Shown here: piece by piece, positions 15,369 through 24,788 of the stretch
Layout: every line of letters begins with the position of its first letter
Position numbering within the stretch: the first letter of the stretch is position 1
Source: Clostridiales bacterium
GTDB taxonomy: Bacteria; Bacillota; Clostridia; Peptostreptococcales; Anaerovoracaceae
Assembly (NCBI GenBank): GCA_015243575.1
Contig: CP042469.1
Span: 558,001-622,000 of the forward strand
Length of the DNA: 64,000 nt
Direction: 5' to 3'
Notes under the pieces: generated by a model
The model's database searches: none
Told to the model about the DNA's origin: nothing
Seen by the model: only the letters and a program-made list of their open reading frames with translations
Position numbers and translations under genes: made by a program

Positions 15369-16304
15369 TTGTTAAAAGGAAAAAGCTTACTGGAGCCCAT
15401 GGATTTTACAACAGAAGAGATGGAGGAACTATTCTTACTTGCAGATAGGATCATCGAGGAACCGGAACAATATGCAAAATCCTGTGAAGGAAAACTGCTG
15501 GCAACGTTGTTTTATGAACCCAGCACCAGGACGAGGTTCAGTTTTGAAGCTGCCATGCTTAGACTCGGAGGAAAGGTTATCGGATTTTCTGAACCGAATT
15601 CCAGCTCCGTATCAAAGGGAGAGAGCATTTCTGATACCATTCGGACAGTAGCCTGCTATGCGGATCTGGCTGTCATGCGTCATCCCAAAGAAGGGGCGCC
15701 AAAGGTTGCGGCAGCCTGCACCGACATGCCTGTTGTCAACGCAGGGGACGGAGGTCATCAGCATCCCACGCAGACCCTTACCGATCTTTTGACCATTCGC
15801 AGAGAAAAAGGCGGGTTTGAAAACCTCACCATCGGTCTTTGCGGAGATTTGAAATTTGGACGGACAGTCCACTCTCTGATCAAAGCCCTGTCAAGATATA
15901 GAAACATCTCCTTCGTGATGATCTCCCCTGAGGAATTAAGGATACCGGAATACGTACGCAGGGAGATTCTGATCAAGAATAACATACCGTTTCAGGAAGT
16001 TAAAAATATGCAGGAGGTGCTTCCCAGCCTGGATGTTCTCTATATGACGAGAGTTCAAAGAGAACGCTTTTTCAATGAGGACGATTATCTCCGTCTCAAG
16101 AATCGTTATATTCTGGATGCTCAGAAAATGAAGCTGGCCAAGGAAAACATGATGGTGCTCCATCCCCTGCCAAGAGTAAACGAAATCTCTGCAGAGGTGG
16201 ATAACGACCCGCGAGCACTGTACTTTAAGCAGGCGAAATACGGCATGTTTGTCAGAATGGCACTGATCATGAGTTTGCTGGGCGTGGAAGAGAGGAGAAA
16301 TTGA
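15369..16304 (+). CDS. pyrB: Aspartate carbamoyltransferase catalytic subunit
   Basis: This 311-aa enzyme condenses aspartate and carbamoyl phosphate in UMP synthesis. The carbamoyl-phosphate loop STRTR is at residues 52-56, with [11 protein letters not shown] and HPLPR further on. It starts with TTG after a strong AAGGAGG site. Together with pyrI next door it should form the allosteric B-I holoenzyme. It is the first enzyme gene of a seven-gene operon. Confidence 0.97.
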   Translation: MLKGKSLLEPMDFTTEEMEELFLLADRIIEEPEQYAKSCEGKLLATLFYEPSTRTRFSFEAAMLRLGGKVIGFSEPNSSSVSKGESISDTIRTVACYADLAVMRHPKEGAPKVAAACTDMPVVNAGDGGHQHPTQTLTDLLTIRREKGGFENLTIGLCGDLKFGRTVHSLIKALSRYRNISFVMISPEELRIPEYVRREILIKNNIPFQEVKNMQEVLPSLDVLYMTRVQRERFFNEDDYLRLKNRYILDAQKMKLAKENMMVLHPLPRVNEISAEVDNDPRALYFKQAKYGMFVRMALIMSLLGVEERRN

Positions 16305-16305
16305 C

Positions 16306-16776
16306 ATGGTAGTAATCGACAGTATTAAAACAGGCATCGTCATTGATCACATCACAGCGGGTTTGGGTATGAAGATTCTGGAGTATCTGGATATCGATAC
16401 GACAAAGAATACCGTAGCACTGATTATGAATGCGGTGAGCAACAAATTCGGCAGAAAAGATGTTGTTAAAATCGAGAATGTTGTGGATATTGATCTGGCA
16501 GCCCTTGGGATTATTGATCCAAAAGTTACCGTCAATGTCATTGAAGATCATATTATTAAGAGGAAAATTCATGTCACAGTGCCTGAGAAGGTGGTGAATA
16601 TCATCAAGTGCAATAATCCTCGCTGTGTTACCTCTGTGGAATCAGGTGCACCTCAAGTATTTCACCTCATCGACAGGGAGAACCGCGAATATCGATGCGA
16701 CTACTGCGATGAAATTATCAGCATGAAAGGCGGATATAGTAATGAAGTTCTGCATAAACAATGGTTTGATCGTTGA
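16306..16776 (+). CDS. pyrI: Aspartate carbamoyltransferase regulatory subunit
   Basis: This 156-aa subunit binds CTP/ATP and a structural zinc. The zinc cysteines are C102, C107, C131 and C134 (CNNPRC, CDYC). The ATG follows the pyrB stop by one base. Its presence means that ATCase is allosterically controlled, as in enterobacteria, in addition to the attenuator upstream. Confidence 0.97.
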   Translation: MVVIDSIKTGIVIDHITAGLGMKILEYLDIDTTKNTVALIMNAVSNKFGRKDVVKIENVVDIDLAALGIIDPKVTVNVIEDHIIKRKIHVTVPEKVVNIIKCNNPRCVTSVESGAPQVFHLIDRENREYRCDYCDEIISMKGGYSNEVLHKQWFDR

Positions 16777-18049
16777 TCCCCATCAGGCTTCACCGTTTCT
16801 GGGAAACCTGGTGATTGAGAATGGCATCATCACAGAAATTGTTCCTGCAAAGCAGAATCCGGCGGCAGTTCAATCTGATTCTGAGACTGCACATGAGGGC
16901 ACAATTGAAGATAATCATACAATTGATGTAAGTGGAAAAGCGGATGTGCATACAATCGACGCAAGGGGAAACTGGGTGGTACCTGGGCTCATTGATCTTC
17001 ATGTTCACTTTCGAGAACCGGGATTTGAATACAAAGAGGATATACAAAGCGGCTGTGAGAGTGCAGCTGCAGGCGGATTTACTATGGTCTGTTGTATGCC
17101 CAATACAAGCCCTGTTATTGACACCCCTGAAGTGGTTCGTTTCATCCGAAAAAAGGCAGATGCCGGCAATGGTGTTGATGTGAGCTGTATCGGAGCAATT
17201 TCAAAGGGGCAGGACGGGATAGAACTTGTAGACTATGAAGGCATGCTGGTTGATGGAGGCATTTGCGGAATCAGCGAAGACGGAAAAACCGTCGCGGATG
17301 AATCGGTTATGCTGGAGGCCATGAAAAAAGCAAAGGAACTGGGGCTTACCGTGTACTCCCATGCAGAACCTGAGGCTGAAATCGTGAAGAGGGATCTTGC
17401 CTTGGCGAAACAATCGGGATGCAGGCTTCATTTCTGTCACATCAGCGAGAAGGCCAGCATTGCGCTCATTCGCCATGCAAAGGAAGGCGGACTCGCTGTC
17501 ACAGCGGAAACAGCGCCCCATTATTTTGCCCTCACAAGTGAGGAGGTTCAGGGAGATCCAAATAAAAAAATGAATCCGCCGCTTGGGACGAAAGCTGACC
17601 GTGAAGCAGTAATGCAAGCGCTGAGGGATGGAACCTTGGATGCCATCGCAACAGATCATGCACCGCATCATATCAATGAAAAAAGCGTTCCTTATGAGCT
17701 TGCCCCCAACGGTGTAATCGGGTTGGAAACAAGCTTCGCAATAAGTTATACGAAACTGGTACGAGCGGGTATTCTGACGCCTGCAGAGCTGGTCAAGAAA
17801 ATGAGCTGTAAGCCTGCAGAGATACTAGGGATCCACAGCGGGAGGATTGAGATTGGCAGACCAGCAGATCTTGCCATCATCGATGTTGAGGCAGAATATG
17901 AGATTGGCTCAGAGCCGTTTCGTTCCAAGAGCGCTAACTCCCCCTTTTTGGGAGAAAGAGTGTTTGGACGGATCTTATACACCATCAAAGACGGAGCCGT
18001 CATATGGAATGCGTCAGAAGCATCCGGCTGCATGAAATCAGGAGGTTGA
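16742..18049 (+). CDS. pyrC: Dihydroorotase
   Basis: This 435-aa amidohydrolase has the metal motif DLHVHFREPG and the downstream metal ligands HAEPE, FCHIS and TDHAPH. It closes carbamoyl aspartate to dihydroorotate. The N-terminal beta-sandwich region contains an unusual acidic, threonine-rich insertion of about 25 residues before the first metal motif. It overlaps pyrI by 35 bases, so expression is coupled. Confidence 0.96.
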   Translation: MKFCINNGLIVDPHQASPFLGNLVIENGIITEIVPAKQNPAAVQSDSETAHEGTIEDNHTIDVSGKADVHTIDARGNWVVPGLIDLHVHFREPGFEYKEDIQSGCESAAAGGFTMVCCMPNTSPVIDTPEVVRFIRKKADAGNGVDVSCIGAISKGQDGIELVDYEGMLVDGGICGISEDGKTVADESVMLEAMKKAKELGLTVYSHAEPEAEIVKRDLALAKQSGCRLHFCHISEKASIALIRHAKEGGLAVTAETAPHYFALTSEEVQGDPNKKMNPPLGTKADREAVMQALRDGTLDAIATDHAPHHINEKSVPYELAPNGVIGLETSFAISYTKLVRAGILTPAELVKKMSCKPAEILGIHSGRIEIGRPADLAIIDVEAEYEIGSEPFRSKSANSPFLGERVFGRILYTIKDGAVIWNASEASGCMKSGG

Positions 18050-18055
18050 ATAAGT

Positions 18056-18967
18056 ATGATAGATCGATTAATAAAACAGATTGAACAAAAGGCAAATCCT
18101 ACCGTTGTTGGATTAGATCCTACTTTTGAGATGATCCCCAAGACCATGGCTAACGAGATGTTTGAAGAACACGGGAAAAACACGAAAGCAGTGGCAAACA
18201 TGTTCCTTCAGTTCAACAAGGAAATCATAGACCAGACCTTTGACCTGGTACCGGCAGTAAAATTACAGATTGCAATGTACGAACAGTATGGATTGGACGG
18301 AATCTCTGCTTACCTTGATTCCATCGTTTATGCTAAGGAAAAGGGGCTTGTGGTAATCGGGGATGTGAAACGCGGTGACATCGCGTCCACCGCAGCGGCT
18401 TATGCAGGTCATATCAGCGGCATGAGCATCGAAGGAATTCATTTTGACCCATGGAAGGAGGATGCGGTGACACTGAATCCATACATGGGTTTTGATGGGA
18501 TCGAACCGTTTCTTCCTCCTTGCAGAGAATTGCATAAAGGGATTTTCATTCTAGTAAAAACCAGCAATCCCTCTGGCAGCGAGCTTCAGGATTTGATGAG
18601 CCAAGGGAAGCCTGTTTACGAATATACAGCTGAGCTGGTGAGCAAGTGGGGGGAGCTGGCAATGGGCGATCAAGGCTACAGCAACGTAGCGGCAGTGGTG
18701 GGAGCAACCTATAAGGAGCAGGGCGAATTCCTGCGAAAGAAGCTGTCCCATACCTTCTTCCTTGTTCCGGGATATGGTGCCCAGGGTGCGTCAGCAAAGG
18801 ATCTGGGCGGGTACTTTGACAGCGACGGCAGAGGCTGCATCATCAATTCTTCAAGAGGAATCATCGCAGCTTACCAAAAGGACGGGAAATATGGGGAACA
18901 AAATTTTGCAGAAGCAGCGCGGGAAGCGGTACTGCTGATGAAAAAAGATCTGGGAGGTATCGTATGA
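18056..18967 (+). CDS. pyrF: Orotidine-5'-phosphate decarboxylase
   Basis: At 303 aa this is the long, type 2 form of OMP decarboxylase. The catalytic Lys-Asp set appears in VIGDVKRGDIASTA, and GYGAQGASAKDLGGYF forms the phosphate-binding region. It makes UMP, the last step of the pathway. It overlaps pyrK by four bases (ATGA). Confidence 0.96.
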   Translation: MIDRLIKQIEQKANPTVVGLDPTFEMIPKTMANEMFEEHGKNTKAVANMFLQFNKEIIDQTFDLVPAVKLQIAMYEQYGLDGISAYLDSIVYAKEKGLVVIGDVKRGDIASTAAAYAGHISGMSIEGIHFDPWKEDAVTLNPYMGFDGIEPFLPPCRELHKGIFILVKTSNPSGSELQDLMSQGKPVYEYTAELVSKWGELAMGDQGYSNVAAVVGATYKEQGEFLRKKLSHTFFLVPGYGAQGASAKDLGGYFDSDGRGCIINSSRGIIAAYQKDGKYGEQNFAEAAREAVLLMKKDLGGIV

Positions 18968-19791
18968 CGGGATCTGAGTCAAGAATTCTGGAATCCAAGA
19001 TCTTGGGAAATGATCAGATTGCCCGGGAAATATACTGCATGACGCTGGAGTACGAGGGCTGGGAAAGTGAGATGAAACCGGGGCAGTTTGTAAATCTTTA
19101 TCTCAATGACAAGAGTATGATTCTGCCAAGACCGGTCAGCATCTGCGAAGCTGAGAAAGGCAAGCTGGCACTGGTATACCGAATTGTAGGAAAGGGAACG
19201 GAAGCGCTTTCCAGCTATGCCCCCGGTGATATCATACGAGTCAGCACTCCTTTGGGAAATGGATATGATGTGACCGATATTGCGCTAAGGCTTGGAACTG
19301 ACAGCTCAAAGACGATTGTCCTTGCGGCAGGCGGGCTTGGAGTGCCCCCTATGCTGGAACTTGCCAAGTCACTGCGAAAAGCAATTGAGCCCAATATAAA
19401 GTTGACTGCAGTGATTGGTTTTCAGGATGAGGTTTTTCTTTGCGAAGAACTGGAACAATATTGTGACAGTGTTCTGGTTGCCACCGACAACGGAAGCAAG
19501 GGATTTCATGGGAATGTTCTGGAGCTGATGAAAGCGGAAGGCGATCCTGGAGATTATTATCTGGCTTGCGGACCGAAGCCAATGCTCAAGGCTGTCTCGG
19601 ATTACTGTGTAGAGAAAAACATACCGATTCAAGTATCTTTGGAGGAACGAATGGGCTGCGGCTACGGGGCGTGTGTTGGATGTACCTGCAGGATCAAAGA
19701 GGAAAACGATGAGAAAGTTCCTTTCAAGCTGAAGAAGGTTTGTAAGGACGGTCCGGTATTCAGGGGAAACGAGGTGGTTTGGGATGATTAG
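18964..19791 (+). CDS. pyrK: Dihydroorotate dehydrogenase electron-transfer subunit
   Basis: This 275-aa FAD and [2Fe-2S] protein passes electrons from the PyrD subunit to NAD. The flavin motif LPRPVSICEAE and the iron-sulfur cluster cysteines in GCGYGACVGCTCR plus KKVCKDGP are present. It overlaps pyrF by four bases and pyrD by eight, which fits a stoichiometric PyrDB-PyrK complex. Confidence 0.96.
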   Translation: MTGSESRILESKILGNDQIAREIYCMTLEYEGWESEMKPGQFVNLYLNDKSMILPRPVSICEAEKGKLALVYRIVGKGTEALSSYAPGDIIRVSTPLGNGYDVTDIALRLGTDSSKTIVLAAGGLGVPPMLELAKSLRKAIEPNIKLTAVIGFQDEVFLCEELEQYCDSVLVATDNGSKGFHGNVLELMKAEGDPGDYYLACGPKPMLKAVSDYCVEKNIPIQVSLEERMGCGYGACVGCTCRIKEENDEKVPFKLKKVCKDGPVFRGNEVVWDD

Positions 19792-20740
19792 TCTTAATAA
19801 GAATCAAAAATCTACTGGCAGCAGCAGTGCAGACTGTGATCTGGATCTGCGTGTTACCATCGCAGGAGTAACACTTGATAATCCTGTAACAACGGCTTCC
19901 GGTACCTTTTCCGCAAGAGAAAGCGGTGCATTCTACGACATCAACGAACTTGGCGCTGTCATCACCAAAGGAGTGTCGCTCGAACCATGGGACGGGAATC
20001 CAACACCGAGAATTGCAGAAGCCTATGGGGGAATGCTCAATGCGGTGGGGCTTCAGAACCCCGGTGTAGATGCTTTTATTAAGGACGAACTGCCCTACCT
20101 GAAGAGCTTTAAAACGAAAGTGATTGTGAATGTTGCGGGCAAGACAAAGGATGAGTACTGCCGTGCCGTGGAAAAGCTTTGTGAGACCGATGCAGATATG
20201 CTGGAGATTAATATTTCCTGCCCCAATATCAAAGAGGGCGGCATCAGTTTCGGTGCAGATACTGCAATGGCCGCTGAGATAACGAAGGCGGTCAAAAGAA
20301 TCTCGACCAAACCAATCCTGATGAAACTGACACCGAATGTGACCGACATTGCAGAAATAGCAAGAGCAGTAGAGGCGGAAGGCGCTGACGGGATCTCGCT
20401 GATCAATACACTACTGGGTATGAAAATTGATATTTACAAAAAGAAGCCTGTGCTTTGGAATCGGATGGGAGGTCTTTCCGGCCCTGTGGTGAAGCCGGTT
20501 GCCGTTCGCATGGTATATCAGGTGCGCAGAGCTGTAAAGATTCCGGTCATCGGTCTGGGTGGGATCATGACTGGCGAGGACGCTGTGGAATTCTTTATGG
20601 CCGGAGCAGATGTGATCTCCATTGGTACTGCCGCGCTTGTTGATCCTCAGGCACCGGTAAGGATTAAAAGAGAATTGATCGACTTTATGAAAAGCAACGG
20701 ATATAAAAATCTGCAGGAGATAAGGGATGCCTTGCTGTGA
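19784..20740 (+). CDS. pyrD: Dihydroorotate dehydrogenase catalytic subunit, class 1B
   Basis: This 318-aa FMN protein oxidises dihydroorotate to orotate. Family landmarks are VTTASGTF near the start, INISCPN with its catalytic Cys, and GLGGIMTGEDAVEF. The class 1B call rests on pairing with pyrK. The first 20 residues are polar and poorly conserved. Confidence 0.96.
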   Translation: MISLNKNQKSTGSSSADCDLDLRVTIAGVTLDNPVTTASGTFSARESGAFYDINELGAVITKGVSLEPWDGNPTPRIAEAYGGMLNAVGLQNPGVDAFIKDELPYLKSFKTKVIVNVAGKTKDEYCRAVEKLCETDADMLEINISCPNIKEGGISFGADTAMAAEITKAVKRISTKPILMKLTPNVTDIAEIARAVEAEGADGISLINTLLGMKIDIYKKKPVLWNRMGGLSGPVVKPVAVRMVYQVRRAVKIPVIGLGGIMTGEDAVEFFMAGADVISIGTAALVDPQAPVRIKRELIDFMKSNGYKNLQEIRDALL

Positions 20741-20759
20741 TTGGAAAAGGGAGAACCAA

Positions 20760-21443
20760 ATGAATTATAAAAAAGAATTTATTGAATTTATGGTGCGGTC
20801 AGGTGTGTTGACCTTCGGTGAATTTACCACGAAGAGCGGGCGGAAATCACCATATTTCATCAATACAGGAAATTACAAAACGGGAAGGCAGCTTGGGATG
20901 CTTGGCGAGTTTTATGCTCACTGCATTGGAGATCATATAGAGCAAGGGAATCTTAAGAAGGACATAACTGCTTTGTTTGGACCAGCATATAAGGGGATTC
21001 CCATCTCTGTAGCGGCATCCATTGCTCTGGCGCAGAAGCATGGCATTGACATCAACTACTGCACCAACCGCAAGGAGGTCAAAGATCATGGCGAAGGAGG
21101 CTCGCTAATGGGTTATCAACTGCAGCCGGGAGATTCTGTGCTGATTGTTGAGGATGTAATCACTGCAGGGACTGCTATGAGAGAATGCCTGCCGATCCTG
21201 AACCATTATGGTGTCAGTGTCGAGGGGCTTATCGTATCGGTGGACAGGATGGAACGGGGTGCAGGAAATGCAACTGCAATTCAGGAGCTGAGAGAGGAAT
21301 ATGGCATCGCAACCTATCCGATCATAACCGTTTTGGATATTCTGGAACATTTGCATGGGAAGGAAATTGACGGCAAGATACAGATCGACGACGGGACAAA
21401 AGAGAAGATTGAAGCTTATTTGGACACATATTGTGCGAAATAA
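20760..21443 (+). CDS. pyrE: Orotate phosphoribosyltransferase
   Basis: This 227-aa protein attaches PRPP to orotate. The PRPP-binding motif VLIVEDVITAGTAM is clear. ATG 20760 is chosen because AAAGGGAG lies a few bases upstream; the frame is open further back into pyrD but without a ribosome site. It ends the pyr operon. Confidence 0.95.
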   Translation: MNYKKEFIEFMVRSGVLTFGEFTTKSGRKSPYFINTGNYKTGRQLGMLGEFYAHCIGDHIEQGNLKKDITALFGPAYKGIPISVAASIALAQKHGIDINYCTNRKEVKDHGEGGSLMGYQLQPGDSVLIVEDVITAGTAMRECLPILNHYGVSVEGLIVSVDRMERGAGNATAIQELREEYGIATYPIITVLDILEHLHGKEIDGKIQIDDGTKEKIEAYLDTYCAK

Positions 21444-21489
21444 GAATAAAACAACTCCCTTTGGAAAAAATAGTCTGAAAAGAATATAT

Positions 21490-21528
21490 GGGCATATCTG
21501 AAAACTATTTGCAGTTTCAGATGAGCCC
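21490..21528 (+). terminator. Hairpin after the pyr operon
   Basis: GGGC and ATCTGAAA (21490-21503) pair with TTTCAGAT and GCCC (21515-21528). No long T tract follows, so it may be a weak terminator or a processing hairpin in the leader of the next gene. Confidence 0.45.
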
Positions 21529-21548
21529 TAAGATAAAGGGGGATTACA

Positions 21549-22946
21549 ATGGAAAATAACAAGTTTGACGATTATATCGGTTTCTTTAGAAGTCTTTTGC
21601 CATTGGGGGAGAGCTTTGATATAGTAGAAAGAAATCTCGTGATTGGTGAAAAAGAAGCGTATCTGTATTTTATTGATGGCTTTCTGAATTCCGATGTTTT
21701 GGAACGGGTAATTACCAGCCTTTTGCTCGTCAGCAAGCACGACATGGGGCAAAGAAGCAGCGCCTCTGATTTTATCAAATATCACGTACCTCATGGGCCT
21801 GCATCGACAGAAAAAAATACCGACAAAATGATGAAGTCACTATTGTCAGGTCTAACGGTTATGATCATTGACGGTTATGCTGATGCGATTGTTATGGATC
21901 TGCGAACCTATCCGGCACGCGGTGTTGAGGAGCCGGAAAAAGAGAAGTCTTTAAGGGGGCCGAAAGACGGCTTTGTTGAGACTCTTTTGTTCAATACTAC
22001 TATGATCAGAAGAAGGATTAGAGATCCTAGGCTGGTCTTTGAAATGTATACCATCGGCTCCACTTCAAAGACGGATGTTTGCGTTGGATATATAAAAGGT
22101 GTCGTGAAAGAGGAGACTCTTGAAGTTATCAAGAAGAAATTAGCAGGGATCAAAAGAGATACACTGACAGTGGGTGATCAAAGCTTGGTAGAAGCTATGG
22201 CGAAATCTCAGTGGCTGAGTCCCTTTCCCAAAGTTCGTTACAGCCAAAGGCCAGATGTGATCTCGGCGCATCTGACGGAGGGGAAGCTGGTTCTTCTGGT
22301 GGACAATAGTCCCACTGCCATTCTTGTACCCACCGGTATCTTTGACTTTTTTCAAGATACAGATGATTATTATTTTCCGCTGATCACAGGAAACTATTTC
22401 AGGCTGCTGCGTGTGTTAAATATGATTGCGGTAATCTTTCTCACACCGGTTTATCTACTTCTTGCGGAAGGCTTTCTTCCCGTCCATCCAAGACTGGAAT
22501 TCTTTATTCCTGACGAGGGATATGCCATTCCACTCTTTTTCCAGTTTATTCTGCTGGAATTTGCTATAGACGCACTGAAATTGGCGTCCTTGAACACGCC
22601 AAGCTCACTGGGGATGTCTCTGTCTGTAATTGGGGCTTTGATCCTGGGCCAGTTTGCTGTTGATTCCGGTTGGTTTATCCCCCAAACCATATTATGTATG
22701 GCTGTTCTTGCATTGGCCAGCTTTACGCAGCCAAGCATTGAACTGGGGTACGCTACAAAGTACATGAGAGTTCTAATCTTAATCGGTGTTGCCATATATG
22801 GTCTTTGGGGTGCCCTCATCGCCTTGCTGCTCGATCTCATTATGCTGGTTAAAACAAAGAATATTGTAGGAACTTCCTATTTATATCCACTGGTACCGCT
22901 GAATAAGGAAGTGCTGAAACGCTTACTATTCCGAACAAAAGCTTAA
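21549..22946 (+). CDS. GerA/SpoVAF-family spore germination membrane protein
   Basis: This 465-aa protein matches the A-subunit family of spore germination receptors. It has a soluble N-terminal half (PDVISAHLTEGKLVLLVDNSPTAILVPTGIFDFF) and four to five membrane segments in the C-terminal half. No B or C receptor subunit follows, so it is more likely a stand-alone member such as SpoVAF than a complete GerA receptor. A ribosome site (AAGGGGG) is present. The neighbouring minus-strand genes are also spore genes, which supports forespore expression. Confidence 0.8.
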   Translation: MENNKFDDYIGFFRSLLPLGESFDIVERNLVIGEKEAYLYFIDGFLNSDVLERVITSLLLVSKHDMGQRSSASDFIKYHVPHGPASTEKNTDKMMKSLLSGLTVMIIDGYADAIVMDLRTYPARGVEEPEKEKSLRGPKDGFVETLLFNTTMIRRRIRDPRLVFEMYTIGSTSKTDVCVGYIKGVVKEETLEVIKKKLAGIKRDTLTVGDQSLVEAMAKSQWLSPFPKVRYSQRPDVISAHLTEGKLVLLVDNSPTAILVPTGIFDFFQDTDDYYFPLITGNYFRLLRVLNMIAVIFLTPVYLLLAEGFLPVHPRLEFFIPDEGYAIPLFFQFILLEFAIDALKLASLNTPSSLGMSLSVIGALILGQFAVDSGWFIPQTILCMAVLALASFTQPSIELGYATKYMRVLILIGVAIYGLWGALIALLLDLIMLVKTKNIVGTSYLYPLVPLNKEVLKRLLFRTKA

Positions 22947-22951
22947 TCAGT

Positions 22952-23443
22952 TCAAGCTGTTACTGACGCACTGGAACGATAATAGAATTTAACAAACTTG
23001 ATATTATAAAAATCACAAGCGATAATATCCTGAGTTTCAATATCCAGAAGCAAAATGTAATTGATCCCCAACCCAATTAACCTGCCCGATCTCATAACGC
23101 GGTTTGTTGTACCGATCAAAAATTCTACCTCGACGTATTTTCCGATCTGTGTTCTTAAGAATCCATTCAGGTATTGCAAGCTTTCGTAGTCCAATATCTG
23201 ACGGCTTTCTGGAGGAAGCAGCGGGTTGACGGGTACTTGTATAGTAGGTCTGCCTTCTGCGGGTGGCTGAGTGGCCGGGGGCAGGTTGGGATATATGGGT
23301 ACCGGTGTCCCTGATGCGGGAGGCGTCGGTATTTCAGAGGCGGAAGGCATTAGCGCTTCCGGTGAGGAAGCTGTCGTTAAAACCGCTAGCTGATCTTCCT
23401 GAATTTTTTGTATTCTGGATTTTATCAGATTACAATCAAACAT
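22952..23443 (-). CDS. Spore coat-type protein, probable partner of the CwlJ-like hydrolase
   Basis: This 163-aa protein has a proline-rich middle (about 25-75) and a conserved C-terminal domain (QIGKYVEVEFLIGTTNRV, GLGINYILLLD, IKFVKFYY) of a type found in clostridial coat proteins. The ATG at 23443 follows a GAAAGGAAAGGA site. It lies 20 bases behind a CwlJ-type hydrolase gene. In Bacillus, GerQ anchors CwlJ in the coat, so by context this protein may do the same. The sequence link to GerQ itself is only suggestive. Confidence 0.65.
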   Translation of the reverse strand: MFDCNLIKSRIQKIQEDQLAVLTTASSPEALMPSASEIPTPPASGTPVPIYPNLPPATQPPAEGRPTIQVPVNPLLPPESRQILDYESLQYLNGFLRTQIGKYVEVEFLIGTTNRVMRSGRLIGLGINYILLLDIETQDIIACDFYNIKFVKFYYRSSASVTA

Positions 23444-23463
23444 TGGATTCCTTTCCTTTCTTA

Positions 23464-23916
23464 TCAAGTATTCGCATAATATTGAGTGGGGATATAAAAG
23501 CAATGATCCCCAACTCTTGTATGAATAACGCCTACGTTGGTTGGAAAATACGGAGGGCATTGAGGGCTGTACGGATTAAAAAAGAAAAGGGAGTTATCGA
23601 CTCCGCTCAGTCTGTTGCCTGCCAGTGCCCAGTCGACAATGGCATAGTGCTCGTCGGTAGGGTTCATATTATTGACATTCTGAGGATTATACACCCCTCC
23701 GATGGAAGTCTGCATGCACACAAACTGCCTCGCCTGCTCTATAATATTACGGACATTGCCTCCCTCGCTAATTCGAGCGAATTCTCCGAAAGGAATATTT
23801 ACTCTGTTCATGATGACGGTTGCTACTGCACGCATTCCATCCTCACCTTCACCTCCGGCCTCACATTGAATCAGCCTGGCAAAGAGTTCCCGCGTATCAA
23901 AGGAATCAAACGCCAT
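23464..23916 (-). CDS. Spore cortex-lytic hydrolase, CwlJ/SleB family
   Basis: This 150-aa enzyme is a Hydrolase_2 domain without a signal peptide or peptidoglycan-binding domain, as in CwlJ rather than SleB. The catalytic Glu is in QCEAGGEGEDGMRAVATVIMNRV, and FFFNP and the final YYANT segment fit the family. ATG 23916 is chosen over GTG 23925 because the GAGGTG ribosome site overlaps the latter. It likely degrades cortex during germination and forms an operon with the downstream coat protein gene. Confidence 0.82.
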   Translation of the reverse strand: MAFDSFDTRELFARLIQCEAGGEGEDGMRAVATVIMNRVNIPFGEFARISEGGNVRNIIEQARQFVCMQTSIGGVYNPQNVNNMNPTDEHYAIVDWALAGNRLSGVDNSLFFFNPYSPQCPPYFPTNVGVIHTRVGDHCFYIPTQYYANT

Positions 23917-23984
23917 GTAAGTCACCTCAATAAAGTTTTATTTTAGTATATGCGTTCTCCTTGTAAAGTGATATTAGATGATTG

Positions 23985-24554
23985 CTAAAAGGTGAACTCA
24001 ACTTTCAGGTTTCCGTTGATTTTAATCGTATCCCCATCAGCCAGTCTAAGATTGCTGTATGTCTGCCGATCGGAATAGTAAGAGCCGGGTGCGCCAAGGA
24101 TCTCGTTAAGTCCTGTGCGTCCAAGAGACTCCACGCTTCCGATAAAGTTGCCTCCTCCAGATACGGCGGTACAATTATACTTGCCTGCCGGAATATCCTC
24201 GCCGACCACATATTGCCCTGCGCTAAGGGTAAAGGGTGCAGTTGGAAGTGCAGCGGGCTTCGCACCTATGTAGATGGATTTTGTCGCGGCATCCCATGAT
24301 ACGTCGTGACCCAGCGCTTCAGCGGCCGCTCTTACGGGAAGATAGGCTGTCCCATTATAAATAAAAGGCTCTACAATTGTTCCGTTTGCATCCTTCGGAG
24401 TGATCATTCTTTGATTAATATAGAGTTTGATATTGTTGTAGCTGGCGGTAATGTTCTTCGTTTCTGAAATCGCATAAACGGTTAATGACATGGAAAATAC
24501 CAAAATCACCGATGCAATACCTGCGATAAACCCCTGAATTTTATCTCTTCTCAT
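23985..24554 (-). CDS. Secreted protein with a copper amine oxidase-type stalk domain
   Basis: This 189-aa protein has a signal peptide or N-terminal anchor (hydrophobic residues about 8-28). A stalk domain follows (NQRMITPKDANGTIVEPFIYNGTAYLPVRAAAEALG), a module common in clostridial cell-surface proteins. The C-terminal part (YVVGEDIPAGKYNCTAVSGGGNF) looks like a small beta-rich domain seen in secreted proteins. The start follows AAAGGAGTG. A surface role is likely; the exact function is unknown. Confidence 0.75.
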   Translation of the reverse strand: MRRDKIQGFIAGIASVILVFSMSLTVYAISETKNITASYNNIKLYINQRMITPKDANGTIVEPFIYNGTAYLPVRAAAEALGHDVSWDAATKSIYIGAKPAALPTAPFTLSAGQYVVGEDIPAGKYNCTAVSGGGNFIGSVESLGRTGLNEILGAPGSYYSDRQTYSNLRLADGDTIKINGNLKVEFTF

Positions 24555-24731
24555 CGTACCCACTCCTTTGAATTGATCCATTGATCATTTTTTTTATTAG
24601 ACAATGGATGCTCCCTCGATATTTTTCCTCATAATATCACATGTTTTACCAAATATAAATACCCGATATACAAAAACTGTAAACTTCAAATTTTATGTAA
24701 AATGTTCAATATAAAAAGAATAAAATTACCT

Positions 24732-24760
24732 TTGAATCTTTTCCGTTCTTCCGCTATACT
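24732..24760 (+). promoter_or_regulatory. Promoter of the nuclease lipoprotein gene
   Basis: TTGAAT at 24732-24737, a 17-base spacer and TATACT at 24755-24760 lie about 30 bases before the ATG of the nuclease gene. Confidence 0.6.
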
Positions 24761-24788
24761 AATAGTCTGTGGAAAAGGAGAGACAACA

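Noticed and set aside
23263-23946. 227-codon plus-strand frame across the spore genes
   Set aside because: It is antisense to the coat and CwlJ-like genes, which have clear ribosome sites and conserved motifs.
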